DNA of 64,000 nt from Gemmata massiliana (GTDB lineage: Bacteria; Planctomycetota; Planctomycetia; Gemmatales; Gemmataceae): assembly GCA_000531095.1 (NCBI GenBank), contig HG799473.1, positions 114,023-178,022 on the forward strand. The letters are read 5' to 3'. The notes under the pieces were generated by a model, which had not been told where the DNA came from, did no database searches, and saw nothing but the letters and a program-made list of their open reading frames with translations. A program made the translations under genes and the position numbers. Position 1 is the first letter of the stretch, and each line of letters starts with the position of its first letter. Positions 8,604 through 16,772 of this stretch are shown here, in pieces.

Positions 8604-10654
8604 GTGCCATAAAGCAACCTCTCCCCAACCCCTCCCCTAAGAAGGGAGGGGCTAAAGCAAAAACGCGAGCGCCCCATCGTTTGTGGTTCTGCTCCCCCTT
8701 CCTTCGCCGACGGTCCACGAGAAGCTGTGCTGACAGGACCGGCGCACGAAGAAGCGAAGGGGGTTGGGGGGTTAGGTTCCTCGTCCTCGCGCTCAGTGGC
8801 CTTGTGGGGCTTGCCGGCTCGGTTCTCGCCGTGCCGGACGCCCCCACACTCGCCCCCGCCCCGCGGGGGAAGGCGTCCCAAGTCGGCGCGCTGAAACCAG
8901 ACGCGCTGGCACTCGCTCCCGCGCCGCGCGCTCGGGCGCCCAAATCGACGGCGGTGAGCGACACCTTCGAGGTGTTGACGTTCACCAACCAGCGCCCGGT
9001 TCGCGTCCGCGTGTCCATCTTCCAAGAGGGCAAGCTGATGAGCGAACTGTGGCTCGACCGGCTGCAGAAGGCGTTCGATTTTTGCGACCGCGACGGCGAC
9101 GGGTTCCTCAACGAAAAGGAAACGCGGTTCGTTTTCTCCGATCAGGGAATGGTGCAGTTGCTCGCAAACGGCTTCTATCAGCCGGGCGCGACCGGCGCCC
9201 CCACACTCGGTACCCTCGATAAAGACGGTGACGGCAAGGTTTCGTTCGACGAGTTCGTCGCGTACTACAAGCGCACCGCCGAGCAACTCCTGCGCGAGCA
9301 GCCGATTCAACCGGACAACGCCCAGAACGTGTCCGTGACCGAAGCCATCTTCAAGATGCTCGACGCCAACGGCGACGGAAAGTTGACGAAGGACGAGGTC
9401 AAAGCGGTCGAGAAACTGCTCGCCACCCGCGACTCGGACGAGGACGAGTGCCTGAGCATGCAGGAACTCTCCCCGGAGCTGTTCGACCCGAATTTCGGCG
9501 GGTTCCGGGGACAAGTCGCGCAACCACCCAACAGCGGGTACCCGACCGGCGCGAGTTCGCAAATGGTCGTCGTGTACCGCGCGGGACGGGTTCCGGGAAC
9601 GATCACGCAGCAGGTCATCAAGCGCTACGACAAGAACGGCGACTTCGAGCTGACACAGGCCGAAGTCGGCTTCGACGATCTGACGTTCCGAGCGCTGGAC
9701 AAGGACGGGAACGGCTCCCTTGATGGCGAAGAACTGGACGTGTGGCGAACCGGTGAACCGGACCTCGCCATCACGCTCTCGCTGGCACCGAAGGCCGTCG
9801 ATTGCGTCGCGAAACTGGTCAACGAAAAGGCGGCAGCGGCTCACGGGTTCGTCATGAAGCAGGTGGAGAACGGGCGCATCGTGCTCCACGTCGGCAAACA
9901 GCCTATCGACTTCTGGGCCTTCGCACCCGTTGCCCAGTATTCGCAAGCCACGCTGAAGCAGCAGTACGCCTACCTCTTCACGCAGGCCGCGGGCACGAAG
10001 AAGTTCGTTGAAGACAAGGATCTGACCGGCCCGAACGCGGTCCAGTTTCAATTCGTCCGCGTTCTCTTCGATGCCGCCGACCGCAACGGCGACGGGAAGA
10101 TGACCAAAGAAGAATTCGATGCCTACTTCGACCTCCAGGACAGTTTCCGCAACCTCAGCCTGAGCCTGACGCCGACGATACAAACGCCCACGCTGTTCCA
10201 ACTGCTCGACGAGAACCGCGACGGGCGCCTGAGCGTGCGCGAGTTGCGCACGGCTTGGACGCGGCTCGTTGTGCTGGAAGAACCGGGGGCCGAGGTACTC
10301 ACCAAGAACATCATTCAGCCCTCGGTCGCGCTACGGCTCGCGCGCACCTTCGACCGGGTTTACGTCCAACAGGCGTCCCAGGCGTTCAACGTCAACCAGA
10401 ACCAAGTGGTCATACCCACGAAGGGGCCACTGTGGTTCCGCAAGATGGACCGCAACGGCGACGGCGACGTGTCTCGAACGGAGTACGTGGGCACCAAGGA
10501 AGAGTTCGACGCGATCGACACCGACCACGACGCCCTCATCAGCTTGGCCGAAGCGGAAGCATTCGACAAAAAGATGCGCGAACCCAGCGAGAAGGAGAAG
10601 GCCACCGCGCCGAAACCGAGCGCCAAGTCGTACTTGAAGCCGCTGGAGAAGTGA
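8600..10654 (+). CDS. Exported multi-EF-hand protein with a repeat-encoded N-terminus
   Basis: 684 residues. About nine EF-hand loops can be read, including DRDGDGFLNEKE, DKDGDGKVSFDE, DANGDGKLTKDE, DKNGDFELTQAE, DKDGNGSLDGEE, DRNGDGKMTKEE, DENRDGRLSVRE, DRNGDGDVSRTE and a degenerate DTDHDALISLAE, so it should bind several calcium ions. The start is GTG at 8600, overlapping the DUF1501 stop (GTGA) with GGAGG 7 bases upstream, so the two genes are translationally coupled. Residues 6-59 come from an inserted palindromic element; the signal-like hydrophobic run (FLVLALSGLVGLAGSVLA) begins only near residue 60. No ATG or GTG stands immediately before that run. Whether export still works is unknown. 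Confidence 0.85.
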   Translation: MSAIKQPLPNPSPKKGGAKAKTRAPHRLWFCSPFLRRRSTRSCADRTGARRSEGGWGVRFLVLALSGLVGLAGSVLAVPDAPTLAPAPRGKASQVGALKPDALALAPAPRARAPKSTAVSDTFEVLTFTNQRPVRVRVSIFQEGKLMSELWLDRLQKAFDFCDRDGDGFLNEKETRFVFSDQGMVQLLANGFYQPGATGAPTLGTLDKDGDGKVSFDEFVAYYKRTAEQLLREQPIQPDNAQNVSVTEAIFKMLDANGDGKLTKDEVKAVEKLLATRDSDEDECLSMQELSPELFDPNFGGFRGQVAQPPNSGYPTGASSQMVVVYRAGRVPGTITQQVIKRYDKNGDFELTQAEVGFDDLTFRALDKDGNGSLDGEELDVWRTGEPDLAITLSLAPKAVDCVAKLVNEKAAAAHGFVMKQVENGRIVLHVGKQPIDFWAFAPVAQYSQATLKQQYAYLFTQAAGTKKFVEDKDLTGPNAVQFQFVRVLFDAADRNGDGKMTKEEFDAYFDLQDSFRNLSLSLTPTIQTPTLFQLLDENRDGRLSVRELRTAWTRLVVLEEPGAEVLTKNIIQPSVALRLARTFDRVYVQQASQAFNVNQNQVVIPTKGPLWFRKMDRNGDGDVSRTEYVGTKEEFDAIDTDHDALISLAEAEAFDKKMREPSEKEKATAPKPSAKSYLKPLEK
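8616..8778. repeat. MITE-like palindromic element inserted in frame behind a start codon
   Basis: About 163 bases with imperfect inverted ends: AACCTCTCCCCAACCCC at the left and the complement of AACCTAACCCCCCAACC at the right. Nested hairpins lie inside: CCCCTCCC/GGGAGGGG at 8629-8636/8644-8651, and CCCCCTTCCTTCGC pairing with GCGAAGGGGG near 8690 and 8753. It contains no stop codon in the host gene's frame. On the opposite strand it can be read as LTPQPPSL, wording I recall from repeat-encoded peptides in planctomycetes and cyanobacteria. Confidence 0.7.
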
Positions 10655-10713
10655 CCGAGCAATCCCGAAACGCGCACGACGAGCTAATGATCCGCCGTGC
10701 GCGCGTTCCTCAA

Positions 10714-11677
10714 CTACCGAGTCCCGGTGGAAGTGCCGCCGGTGGTTGCGAGAAAGGCATCCACCGTGGCTCGAAGTCCGTCCTCGAAGGTTACAGCCGG
10801 GTCGTAACCCAAATCGGCCCGCGTGCGGCTGATGTCGGCCTGTGAGAACTTCACGTCACCCGCTCGCGGCGAAGCAAACGTCGGAGCGAGATTCGTTTTG
10901 AAGATACGATTCAGCGCCTCGACCAGTTGCAGCAGCGTCACGCTCCGCCCGGTGCCGACATTGTAGACGTTGCCCGAAACGTTCGGAGCCGCCGCAGCCC
11001 GCGTGAGCGCTTGCACCGCGTTCGCCACGAACGTGAAGTCGCGCGATTGGGTGCCGTCGCCCTGGATGCTCGGGGTGCGTCCGGCTGCCATCGCCGCGGT
11101 GAACAGCGCGATGACACCCGAGTACGGACTGTCGGAGCGCTGGCGCGGGCCGAAGATGTTGAAGAACCGCAAAGCGCACGGTTTCCAGACCGTAAGTGTG
11201 CGCGAACGCCTGCATGTACAGTTCGCCCGCGAGCTTCGCCGCCGCGTAGGGCGACTTCGCCACCATCGGCAGGTCTTCCGTCTGTCCCGCCGCCGAAGAG
11301 TTCCCGCCGTAAGCGCTAGAACTGGCCGCGAACACGACGCGCCGAACGCCCGACTTCCGGGCCGCGTCGAGGAGATTCAGTGTCCCGGTGGCGCAGGCCG
11401 CATGTGTGACCGTAGGTGATTCGACACTGCGCGCAACCGACGCGAGCGCGCCGAGGTGGTAAATCACGCCGGCCCCTTGCACTGCGCGCGTGACCGCGTC
11501 CACATCGGTTAAGCTACCCTCGACCACTTCGACGTTCGTGTGCTGAGAGATGTTGCTCCGCAAACCGGTACTGAAGTCGTCGAGTACGCGCACGGGAGAA
11601 CCGCGACGGACGAGTTCTTCAACGAGGTGCGAACCAATGAACCCGGCCCCGCCGGTTACGAGTGAAAGCTCTGCCAT
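10714..11677 (-). pseudogene. NAD-dependent sugar-nucleotide epimerase (GalE/Gne-like), one-base frameshift
   Basis: Extended short-chain dehydrogenase for UDP-sugars. The first frame (from 11677) has the Rossmann motif TGGAGFIGSH at residues 8-17, VLDDFSTG, and the catalytic pair in SPYAAAKLAGE (YxxxK). The reading then breaks at GLETV; the other frame continues with RFFNIFGPRQ, GDGTQSRDFTFV and VYNVGTGRSVTL to the end. Removing one T from the coding-strand TTT run at 11171-11173 restores ETVRLRFFNIFGPRQ exactly as in the family. So this is one gene of about 320 residues with a single-base insertion, either a sequencing error or a recent mutation. Substrate (UDP-glucose or UDP-GlcNAc) cannot be decided. 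Confidence 0.88.
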
Positions 11678-11766
11678 AGTGTGCTGCGCGTGAGGAAGGA
11701 ATCATTGAAGCACCGCGCCGGCCGGTACCGACTCCCCCTCACCCTAATCAACACTGCGGCCACCGT

Positions 11767-12681
11767 CTACGCCGGCTGAAGTGTGAAGACCGCGAGTTCG
11801 GGCCGCACCCCAAACCGGAACCGCCACCCGAACCCCACGCCGGTGTTCACGTACAGGTGCCCGTCGCGAACCGGATACAGCCCGGCTGCCAGGCGCCGCG
11901 CGTTCTTGTTCAACAGGAGGCGCCCGACCCCGGGCCAGTTGATTTGCCCGCCGTGCGTGTGACCGCTGAGAATCACGTCTGCCCGGTGCGCGCCGAGGTG
12001 CTCGACCGTGTGCGGGTTGTGCGCCAGGAGCACGCGGGGCGTGTTTTCGCACGTGCCCCCGAGCGCGGCTCCCAGGTCGGTCTCACCGCTCCAGAGGTCA
12101 TCGACCCCCGCAACGAGCAACCCGGCCCCGTCGCGTTCGACGCGAACGGACTGGTTCCGTAACACGTTCACTCCCTCGGAACCGAGCGCGTCTGAAATGA
12201 CCCGGTCCAAACCCGGATGGCGCCGGGCACCACGAGCGGTGTGGACCGAAAAATCGTGGTTTCCCAACACTGCGAATACACCGAACGGTGCTTTCAAGTA
12301 CCGAAACAGCTTCGCCGCGGCCGGAGCGTGGTGCGGACCGCGGTCGATGAAGTCACCGGTTAAGGCGATCAGATCCGCCCGTTCCTCGGCGGTACGCTCG
12401 ATAGCCCCTTCGAGATACCCAGCAGGAATGTGTGCGCCGCAGTGAAAGTCACTGAGATGTGCGATCCGCGTGCCCGCGAGAGCGACCGGAAGCCCACGAA
12501 CCGGCAGCGTCACGCGGTTCACCGCGAGCCAGGTCGGTTCGACGTGGTAGGCGTACCCCAAACGCGCCCAATTCCGGCCCACGAAACGCGCCAAACGCCC
12601 GCCGATCGACCCGTGCGGCCCCGGCGGTAAGTTTAAACCGCGGACACCGCGCGAGGGTGATTGAGCGAGGGAAGGAAGCAT
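11767..12681 (-). CDS. Metallophosphoesterase (calcineurin-like, YaeI-type)
   Basis: 304 residues with the full dimetal phosphoesterase signature in order: AHLSDFHCGAH near residue 73, ALTGDFIDRGPHH near 106, VLGNHDFSVH near 139, LLAHNPHTVE near 220 and LSGHTHGGQINWP near 236. The arrangement and length resemble the YaeI/YkuE group, which hydrolyses phosphodiesters, in some cases of UDP-lipid A precursors. The N-terminus carries no obvious signal peptide or anchor. The start is supported by GAGGGG 8 bases upstream of the ATG. It lies upstream of the epimerase gene on the same strand with a gap of about 90 bases. Confidence 0.88.
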   Translation of the reverse strand: MLPSLAQSPSRGVRGLNLPPGPHGSIGGRLARFVGRNWARLGYAYHVEPTWLAVNRVTLPVRGLPVALAGTRIAHLSDFHCGAHIPAGYLEGAIERTAEERADLIALTGDFIDRGPHHAPAAAKLFRYLKAPFGVFAVLGNHDFSVHTARGARRHPGLDRVISDALGSEGVNVLRNQSVRVERDGAGLLVAGVDDLWSGETDLGAALGGTCENTPRVLLAHNPHTVEHLGAHRADVILSGHTHGGQINWPGVGRLLLNKNARRLAAGLYPVRDGHLYVNTGVGFGWRFRFGVRPELAVFTLQPA

Positions 12682-12778
12682 CGGGTACGCCCCTCAGAAA
12701 CAAGTCGGCCCAGATGATTCTAGGCCAAACTTTGAGGACGGGCGTAACTCGAAGATTCAGTCTTTACCAGAAATGATT

Positions 12779-12801
12779 GCGGGGCGGAGTATCCGCCCCG
12801 C
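12779..12801 (-). terminator. Perfect 10-bp hairpin after the Asp-rich gene
   Basis: GCGGGGCGGA and TCCGCCCCGC pair perfectly around a 3-base loop, 27 bases beyond the stop of the minus-strand gene at 12829. The following bases on that strand (AATCATTTCTGG) are only weakly T-rich, so termination is probable but not certain. Confidence 0.5.
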
Positions 12802-12828
12802 GATAAGCAGTGCTAACTCTCGACGGGA

Positions 12829-13218
<390 letters not shown>

Positions 13219-13580
13219 GTACGGGTGAGGATCGGTGAACCGGATAGCCCACTGCTATCGGCGTTCATCGACCCGAAATCCAATTTCCGAACCCGTTCGC
13301 GGGCGGGCACCGAATCCCGCGGCGGTGTTAATGCTTCGGTCGGTAGAGTGGTCAAAACTCGCACAGGTTCACGTCGCGCTACCGGCACCGGAACAGCGCC
13401 GGTGAGCCCCAAGTGCGGTCAAAGGTAGGCGCTTCTTAGGGACTCGTTCCGAGGGTGTCAAGCATTCATTCGCAAGTTTCCAAAGTCCGGTAAAGTCCTG
13501 GAAAATCCGGCTTTGTGGCACGGTCCGCGACATTTCTTACAATCTTTTCTGCCCGCTCCAAGAGGGAACCCGGAGATCCG
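13219..13580. other. Divergent intergenic region, no gene seen
   Basis: 362 bases between the minus-strand Asp-rich gene and the plus-strand CREST gene. No credible frame. A small inverted word (CACCGGC/GCCGGTG) lies near 13384-13403. It presumably carries both promoters. Confidence 0.5.
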
Positions 13581-14423
13581 ATGCCAGCACCCGACGAGGG
13601 CGCTCCTGCGCCTCAACCCGATTGGCTCCTGATCCAAAACGGCCGGATGCCGGATTGGGGGCCAGTGTACACCGAAACCCCGCCCAACCCGTTCAGCCCG
13701 GACGCACCGTCGATCGCTGAGCCGTGGAACACGGTCACCGCGACCTTCTTCGTATTTATCGCACTGTGGTTCGTCTGGAGGGTCCGCGGCCGGTATCACG
13801 ATTTCCCGTTTTTGACCGCGTGCATGCCGATCCTCCTCACCGGCGCAATCGGCGGAGTCCTGTTCCACGGCACCCGCACTCGAGTCACCTACTTTCTGCT
13901 CGATGTGGTTCCGATCTCTCTGTTGGGCCTCGCCGGTTCACTGTTCATGGCTTACCGGTTGTGGGGCCGCGGATCGTGGAGGTACTTCCTACCCGGCATC
14001 TGCGTGTTCTACGTCACCGTGAACCGGGTATTATTCCGGGCGATCGGCCCCGTCGACATGCGGTGGAGCGTGAACCTGTCTTACGCCTCGCTCGCACTGG
14101 TCGTCCTTTCCCCGATTGTGCTCGTTTTGTGGCGCACCCGATTCCGCCACGGCGGGTGGGTGGTCGCTGGCGTCGTCAGCTTCGCGATCGCGTGGTTCTT
14201 CCGGCTCGTGGACCGCGAGATCGGCACCACGCTCCCGATGGGAAGCCACTGGCTGTGGCACACGTTCGGGGCGATCAGCACGACGCTGGTGATCCAGTTC
14301 TTCTACAAGGTCGAAGGTGACAGCGTGGCATCGAGGGAAATGCAAAATACGCCACGGATGAACACAGAAAACACGGATCAGAAGACAGAAAAGAGCAGAA
14401 CAGGAGACGAAACGCCGTTTTAA
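13581..14423 (+). CDS. Ceramidase-like CREST-superfamily membrane hydrolase
   Basis: 280 residues from the ATG at 13581, which has GGAG 5 bases upstream. About seven hydrophobic helices follow a polar N-terminus. The motif order matches alkaline ceramidases: EPWNT at the start of the first helix (family SExWNT), GGVLFHGT in the second (family FH), LLDVVPI (family Asp in DE/DxxPM) and SHWLWHTFGA near the C-terminus (family HxxWH). In ceramidases these His and Asp residues bind zinc that hydrolyses the ceramide amide bond. The last 30 residues (MNTENTDQKTEKSRTG) are polar and encoded by a copy of a dispersed repeat, so the ancestral C-terminus was probably shorter. Substrate is inferred only. 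Confidence 0.7.
   Translation: MPAPDEGAPAPQPDWLLIQNGRMPDWGPVYTETPPNPFSPDAPSIAEPWNTVTATFFVFIALWFVWRVRGRYHDFPFLTACMPILLTGAIGGVLFHGTRTRVTYFLLDVVPISLLGLAGSLFMAYRLWGRGSWRYFLPGICVFYVTVNRVLFRAIGPVDMRWSVNLSYASLALVVLSPIVLVLWRTRFRHGGWVVAGVVSFAIAWFFRLVDREIGTTLPMGSHWLWHTFGAISTTLVIQFFYKVEGDSVASREMQNTPRMNTENTDQKTEKSRTGDETPF
14351..14368 (+). repeat. Dispersed repeat copy (GCCGCGGATGAACGCAGA family)
   Basis: An 18-base copy differing at 2 positions from the consensus also seen at 15812-15831, 15871-15890 (reverse) and 59366-59383. Here it encodes part of the C-terminal tail of the CREST protein. Confidence 0.55.
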
Positions 14424-14550
14424 ACCCCGTTTAGAGGTGTCAGCGAGTATCACACGACCGTGTTTTGAGATTTCGACCTCCGCTCTTGCTGCTCACCGGA
14501 GGTTCCTACAACAACCCGACCCTCCCACAACACTGCAAGGTTTTGACCCC

Positions 14551-15801
14551 ATGCTCAGGCTCGGCAAATACTCAATCGGGGTCGGCGATCGGTTCGCACA
14601 CCAGGCAAAAGCCCAACTCCAGGCGTGCACCCTCGCGGCCAAAAGCGGCGTCGAAGTCATCCCGGTGTGGAACAAGTCGAACCGTGAGCACACCATTATC
14701 GGGTCCGAACCCGCGAGCGTGCGTGCAGCAGCCGACGCCGCGGTGCGAGAACTCGGGTGGACGAAGCCCTACCACGTGGACGCCGACCACATCCGGCTCG
14801 AAACGGTCGACCGGTTCCTCCCGGCCTGCGACTTCTACACGATTGACGTGGCTGATTCGATCGGCCAACCGTCGCCCGCGGACGCGGGCGATGCCTTCGC
14901 GAGCCGACATCCCGAACTACTCGGCACGCTAACCATTCCGGGTGTGTCCGCGCCATTCACAACGACCCAGGCAGACGTCAACCGCGTCGCCGGGAAGTAC
15001 CTCAAAGCAGTCAAAGACGCGGGCGCGATCTACCGCAAAATTGCGGCCGCAAAGGGGGCCGACGGCTTCATCACCGAAGTGTCGATGGACGAGACCGATG
15101 AACCACAATCGCCGCAAGAACTGTTGCTGATCCTCGCCGCGCTCGCCGACGAGGGCGTGCCGGTTCAGACCATCGCGCCGAAGTTTACCGGGCGGTTCAA
15201 CAAGGGCGTGGACTACGTCGGTGACGTGGCCCAATTCGAGCGCGAGTTCCGCGACGACCTTGCTGTAATTGCATTCGCGGTGAAGAACTTCCAGCTCCCG
15301 GCCAATTTGAAGCTGAGCGTTCACTCGGGAAGCGACAAGTTCTCGCTGTATGCCCCGATGCACCGCGCGATTCGTGAAACCGGCGCTGGTTTGCACCTGA
15401 AGACCGCCGGTACAACCTGGCTGGAAGAGGTAATCGGGCTCGCGGAATCCGGGGGCGAAGGGCTGGCTCTAGCGAAAACGATCTACGCGAAGGCACTTGC
15501 GAAGAAAGACGAACTCTGTGCCCCCTATGCGACCGTGATCGACATCGACGCCTCGAAATTGCCGCCCGCAAACGAGGTGCAACAATGGACCTCGGAACAG
15601 TTCGTGGGCGCTCTACGTCACGCCCCCCAGAACCCGCAGTTCAACTCGTCGCTCCGTCAACTCGTCCACGTCGGGTTCAAGATCGCGGCACAGTTGGGTG
15701 AACAGTATCTCGGCATGCTCAGGACGTGCGAAACGGCTGTCGCGCGCAACGTAACCGGGAACCTGTTCGACCGACACTTGAAACCACTATTCATCGGGTA
15801 A
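14551..15801 (+). CDS. uxaE: Tagaturonate epimerase family protein
   Basis: 416 residues from the ATG at 14551; the longer upstream frame lacks family features. The N-terminus LGKYSIGVGDRFAHQAKAQL and the block PVWNKSNREHTIIGSEP are characteristic of UxaE, first described in Thermotoga, which converts D-tagaturonate to D-fructuronate. Further blocks are YHVDADHIRLETVDRF, FYTIDVADSIG, ITEVSMDETDEPQ, IAPKFTGRFNKGVDY and LSVHSGSDKFSLY, the last likely binding the substrate phosphate-free sugar acid or metal through His and Asp. The next gene, an SDR that would reduce fructuronate to mannonate, supports the assignment: together they form the middle of the galacturonate pathway. No signal peptide, so cytoplasmic. 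Confidence 0.85.
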   Translation: MLRLGKYSIGVGDRFAHQAKAQLQACTLAAKSGVEVIPVWNKSNREHTIIGSEPASVRAAADAAVRELGWTKPYHVDADHIRLETVDRFLPACDFYTIDVADSIGQPSPADAGDAFASRHPELLGTLTIPGVSAPFTTTQADVNRVAGKYLKAVKDAGAIYRKIAAAKGADGFITEVSMDETDEPQSPQELLLILAALADEGVPVQTIAPKFTGRFNKGVDYVGDVAQFEREFRDDLAVIAFAVKNFQLPANLKLSVHSGSDKFSLYAPMHRAIRETGAGLHLKTAGTTWLEEVIGLAESGGEGLALAKTIYAKALAKKDELCAPYATVIDIDASKLPPANEVQQWTSEQFVGALRHAPQNPQFNSSLRQLVHVGFKIAAQLGEQYLGMLRTCETAVARNVTGNLFDRHLKPLFIG

Positions 15802-15811
15802 TTGAATAACA

Positions 15812-15890
15812 CAGCCGCAGATGAACGCGGATGGAAGGCACGATCAAGCACGATATCGGCTCTGCGCCTTTCTGCGTTCATCCGCGGCTC
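15812..15890. repeat. Short inverted-repeat element between uxaE and the SDR gene
   Basis: The arms 15812-15831 and 15871-15890 are inverted copies with 17 of 20 matching positions, around a 39-base centre. The arms belong to the dispersed GCCGCGGATGAACGCAGA family. The size and structure resemble a MITE or REP-type element. Confidence 0.6.
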
Positions 15891-15918
15891 CTCTTCACTC
15901 CCACCTGCGGAACAAATC

Positions 15919-16728
15919 ATGACCGATCTTTTCAGTCTCAAAGGCGAAGTGGCTGCGGTTCTCGGCGGCACGGGCGTGCTCGGCGGGGCGATGGCCGACG
16001 CCCTGGCCGCGGCCGGTGCAACCGTCGCGGTTGTGGGCCGCAGCGAAGAGCGCGGAATGGAGCGCGTCCGCGCCATCGAAAAGGCCGGCGGGAAAGCGAT
16101 CTTCCAGAGCGCCGACGCGATGAGCCGCGAATCGCTGATCGCCGCACGCGACGCGATCACTGCGAAGCTCGGCAACGTGACGGTCCTGATTAACGGTGCC
16201 GGCGGAAACAAGCCGGAAGCAACCGTCGCGCCCGGCGGCGACTTCTGCAAGATGGGGCTCGAAGGTTGGAGCGCGGTATTTGATCTGAACCTCGTCGGCG
16301 GAACACTGTTGCCGTGCCAGATTTTCGGCGAAAAAATGGTCGCGGCCGGGCGCGGGAGCATCATCAACATCGCGTCAATGGCGAGCATCACCCCGCTCTC
16401 GCGGGTGGTCGCGTACTCTGCGTCGAAGGCGGCGGTGCTGAACCTGACGCTCTGGCTCGCGCGCGAGTGGGCCACCAAAGGTGTGCGCGTGAACGCAATC
16501 AGCCCGGGGTTCTTCCCGGCCGAGCAGAACCGCCGAATGTTGCTCAAAGACGATGGCACGTACACCGAGCGCGGGCAGGCCATTGTGGGCCACACGCCGA
16601 TGGGCCGGTTCGGGAGCGCAGAGGAACTCGCCGGTGCGGTGATCTGGCTCGCGTCCCAGCGCGCGTCCGGCTTCGTGACCGGCCAAAACATCGTCGTGGA
16701 CGGCGGGTTCTCGTCGGTCACGATCTAA
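15919..16728 (+). CDS. SDR oxidoreductase, D-mannonate oxidoreductase (fructuronate reductase)-like
   Basis: 269 residues from the ATG at 15919; the frame upstream of it is repeat DNA. Classical SDR: cofactor motif GGTGVLGGAMADAL (TGxxxGxG variant) at residues 16-29, INGAGGNKPEAT for the NAG position, the catalytic Ser in INIASMASITPLS and YSASKAAV (YxxxK). The blocks GGNKPEAT, SPGFFPAEQNR and HTPMGRFG are those I associate with the SDR family annotated as D-mannonate oxidoreductase. It follows uxaE by 117 bases on the same strand, so reduction of D-fructuronate to D-mannonate is a coherent role. NADH or NADPH preference cannot be read. Confidence 0.8.
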   Translation: MTDLFSLKGEVAAVLGGTGVLGGAMADALAAAGATVAVVGRSEERGMERVRAIEKAGGKAIFQSADAMSRESLIAARDAITAKLGNVTVLINGAGGNKPEATVAPGGDFCKMGLEGWSAVFDLNLVGGTLLPCQIFGEKMVAAGRGSIINIASMASITPLSRVVAYSASKAAVLNLTLWLAREWATKGVRVNAISPGFFPAEQNRRMLLKDDGTYTERGQAIVGHTPMGRFGSAEELAGAVIWLASQRASGFVTGQNIVVDGGFSSVTI

Positions 16729-16772
16729 CGCTGTGAGGCACCAGTTGTTGCCCCACAGCGCGGTTCCGGCCC

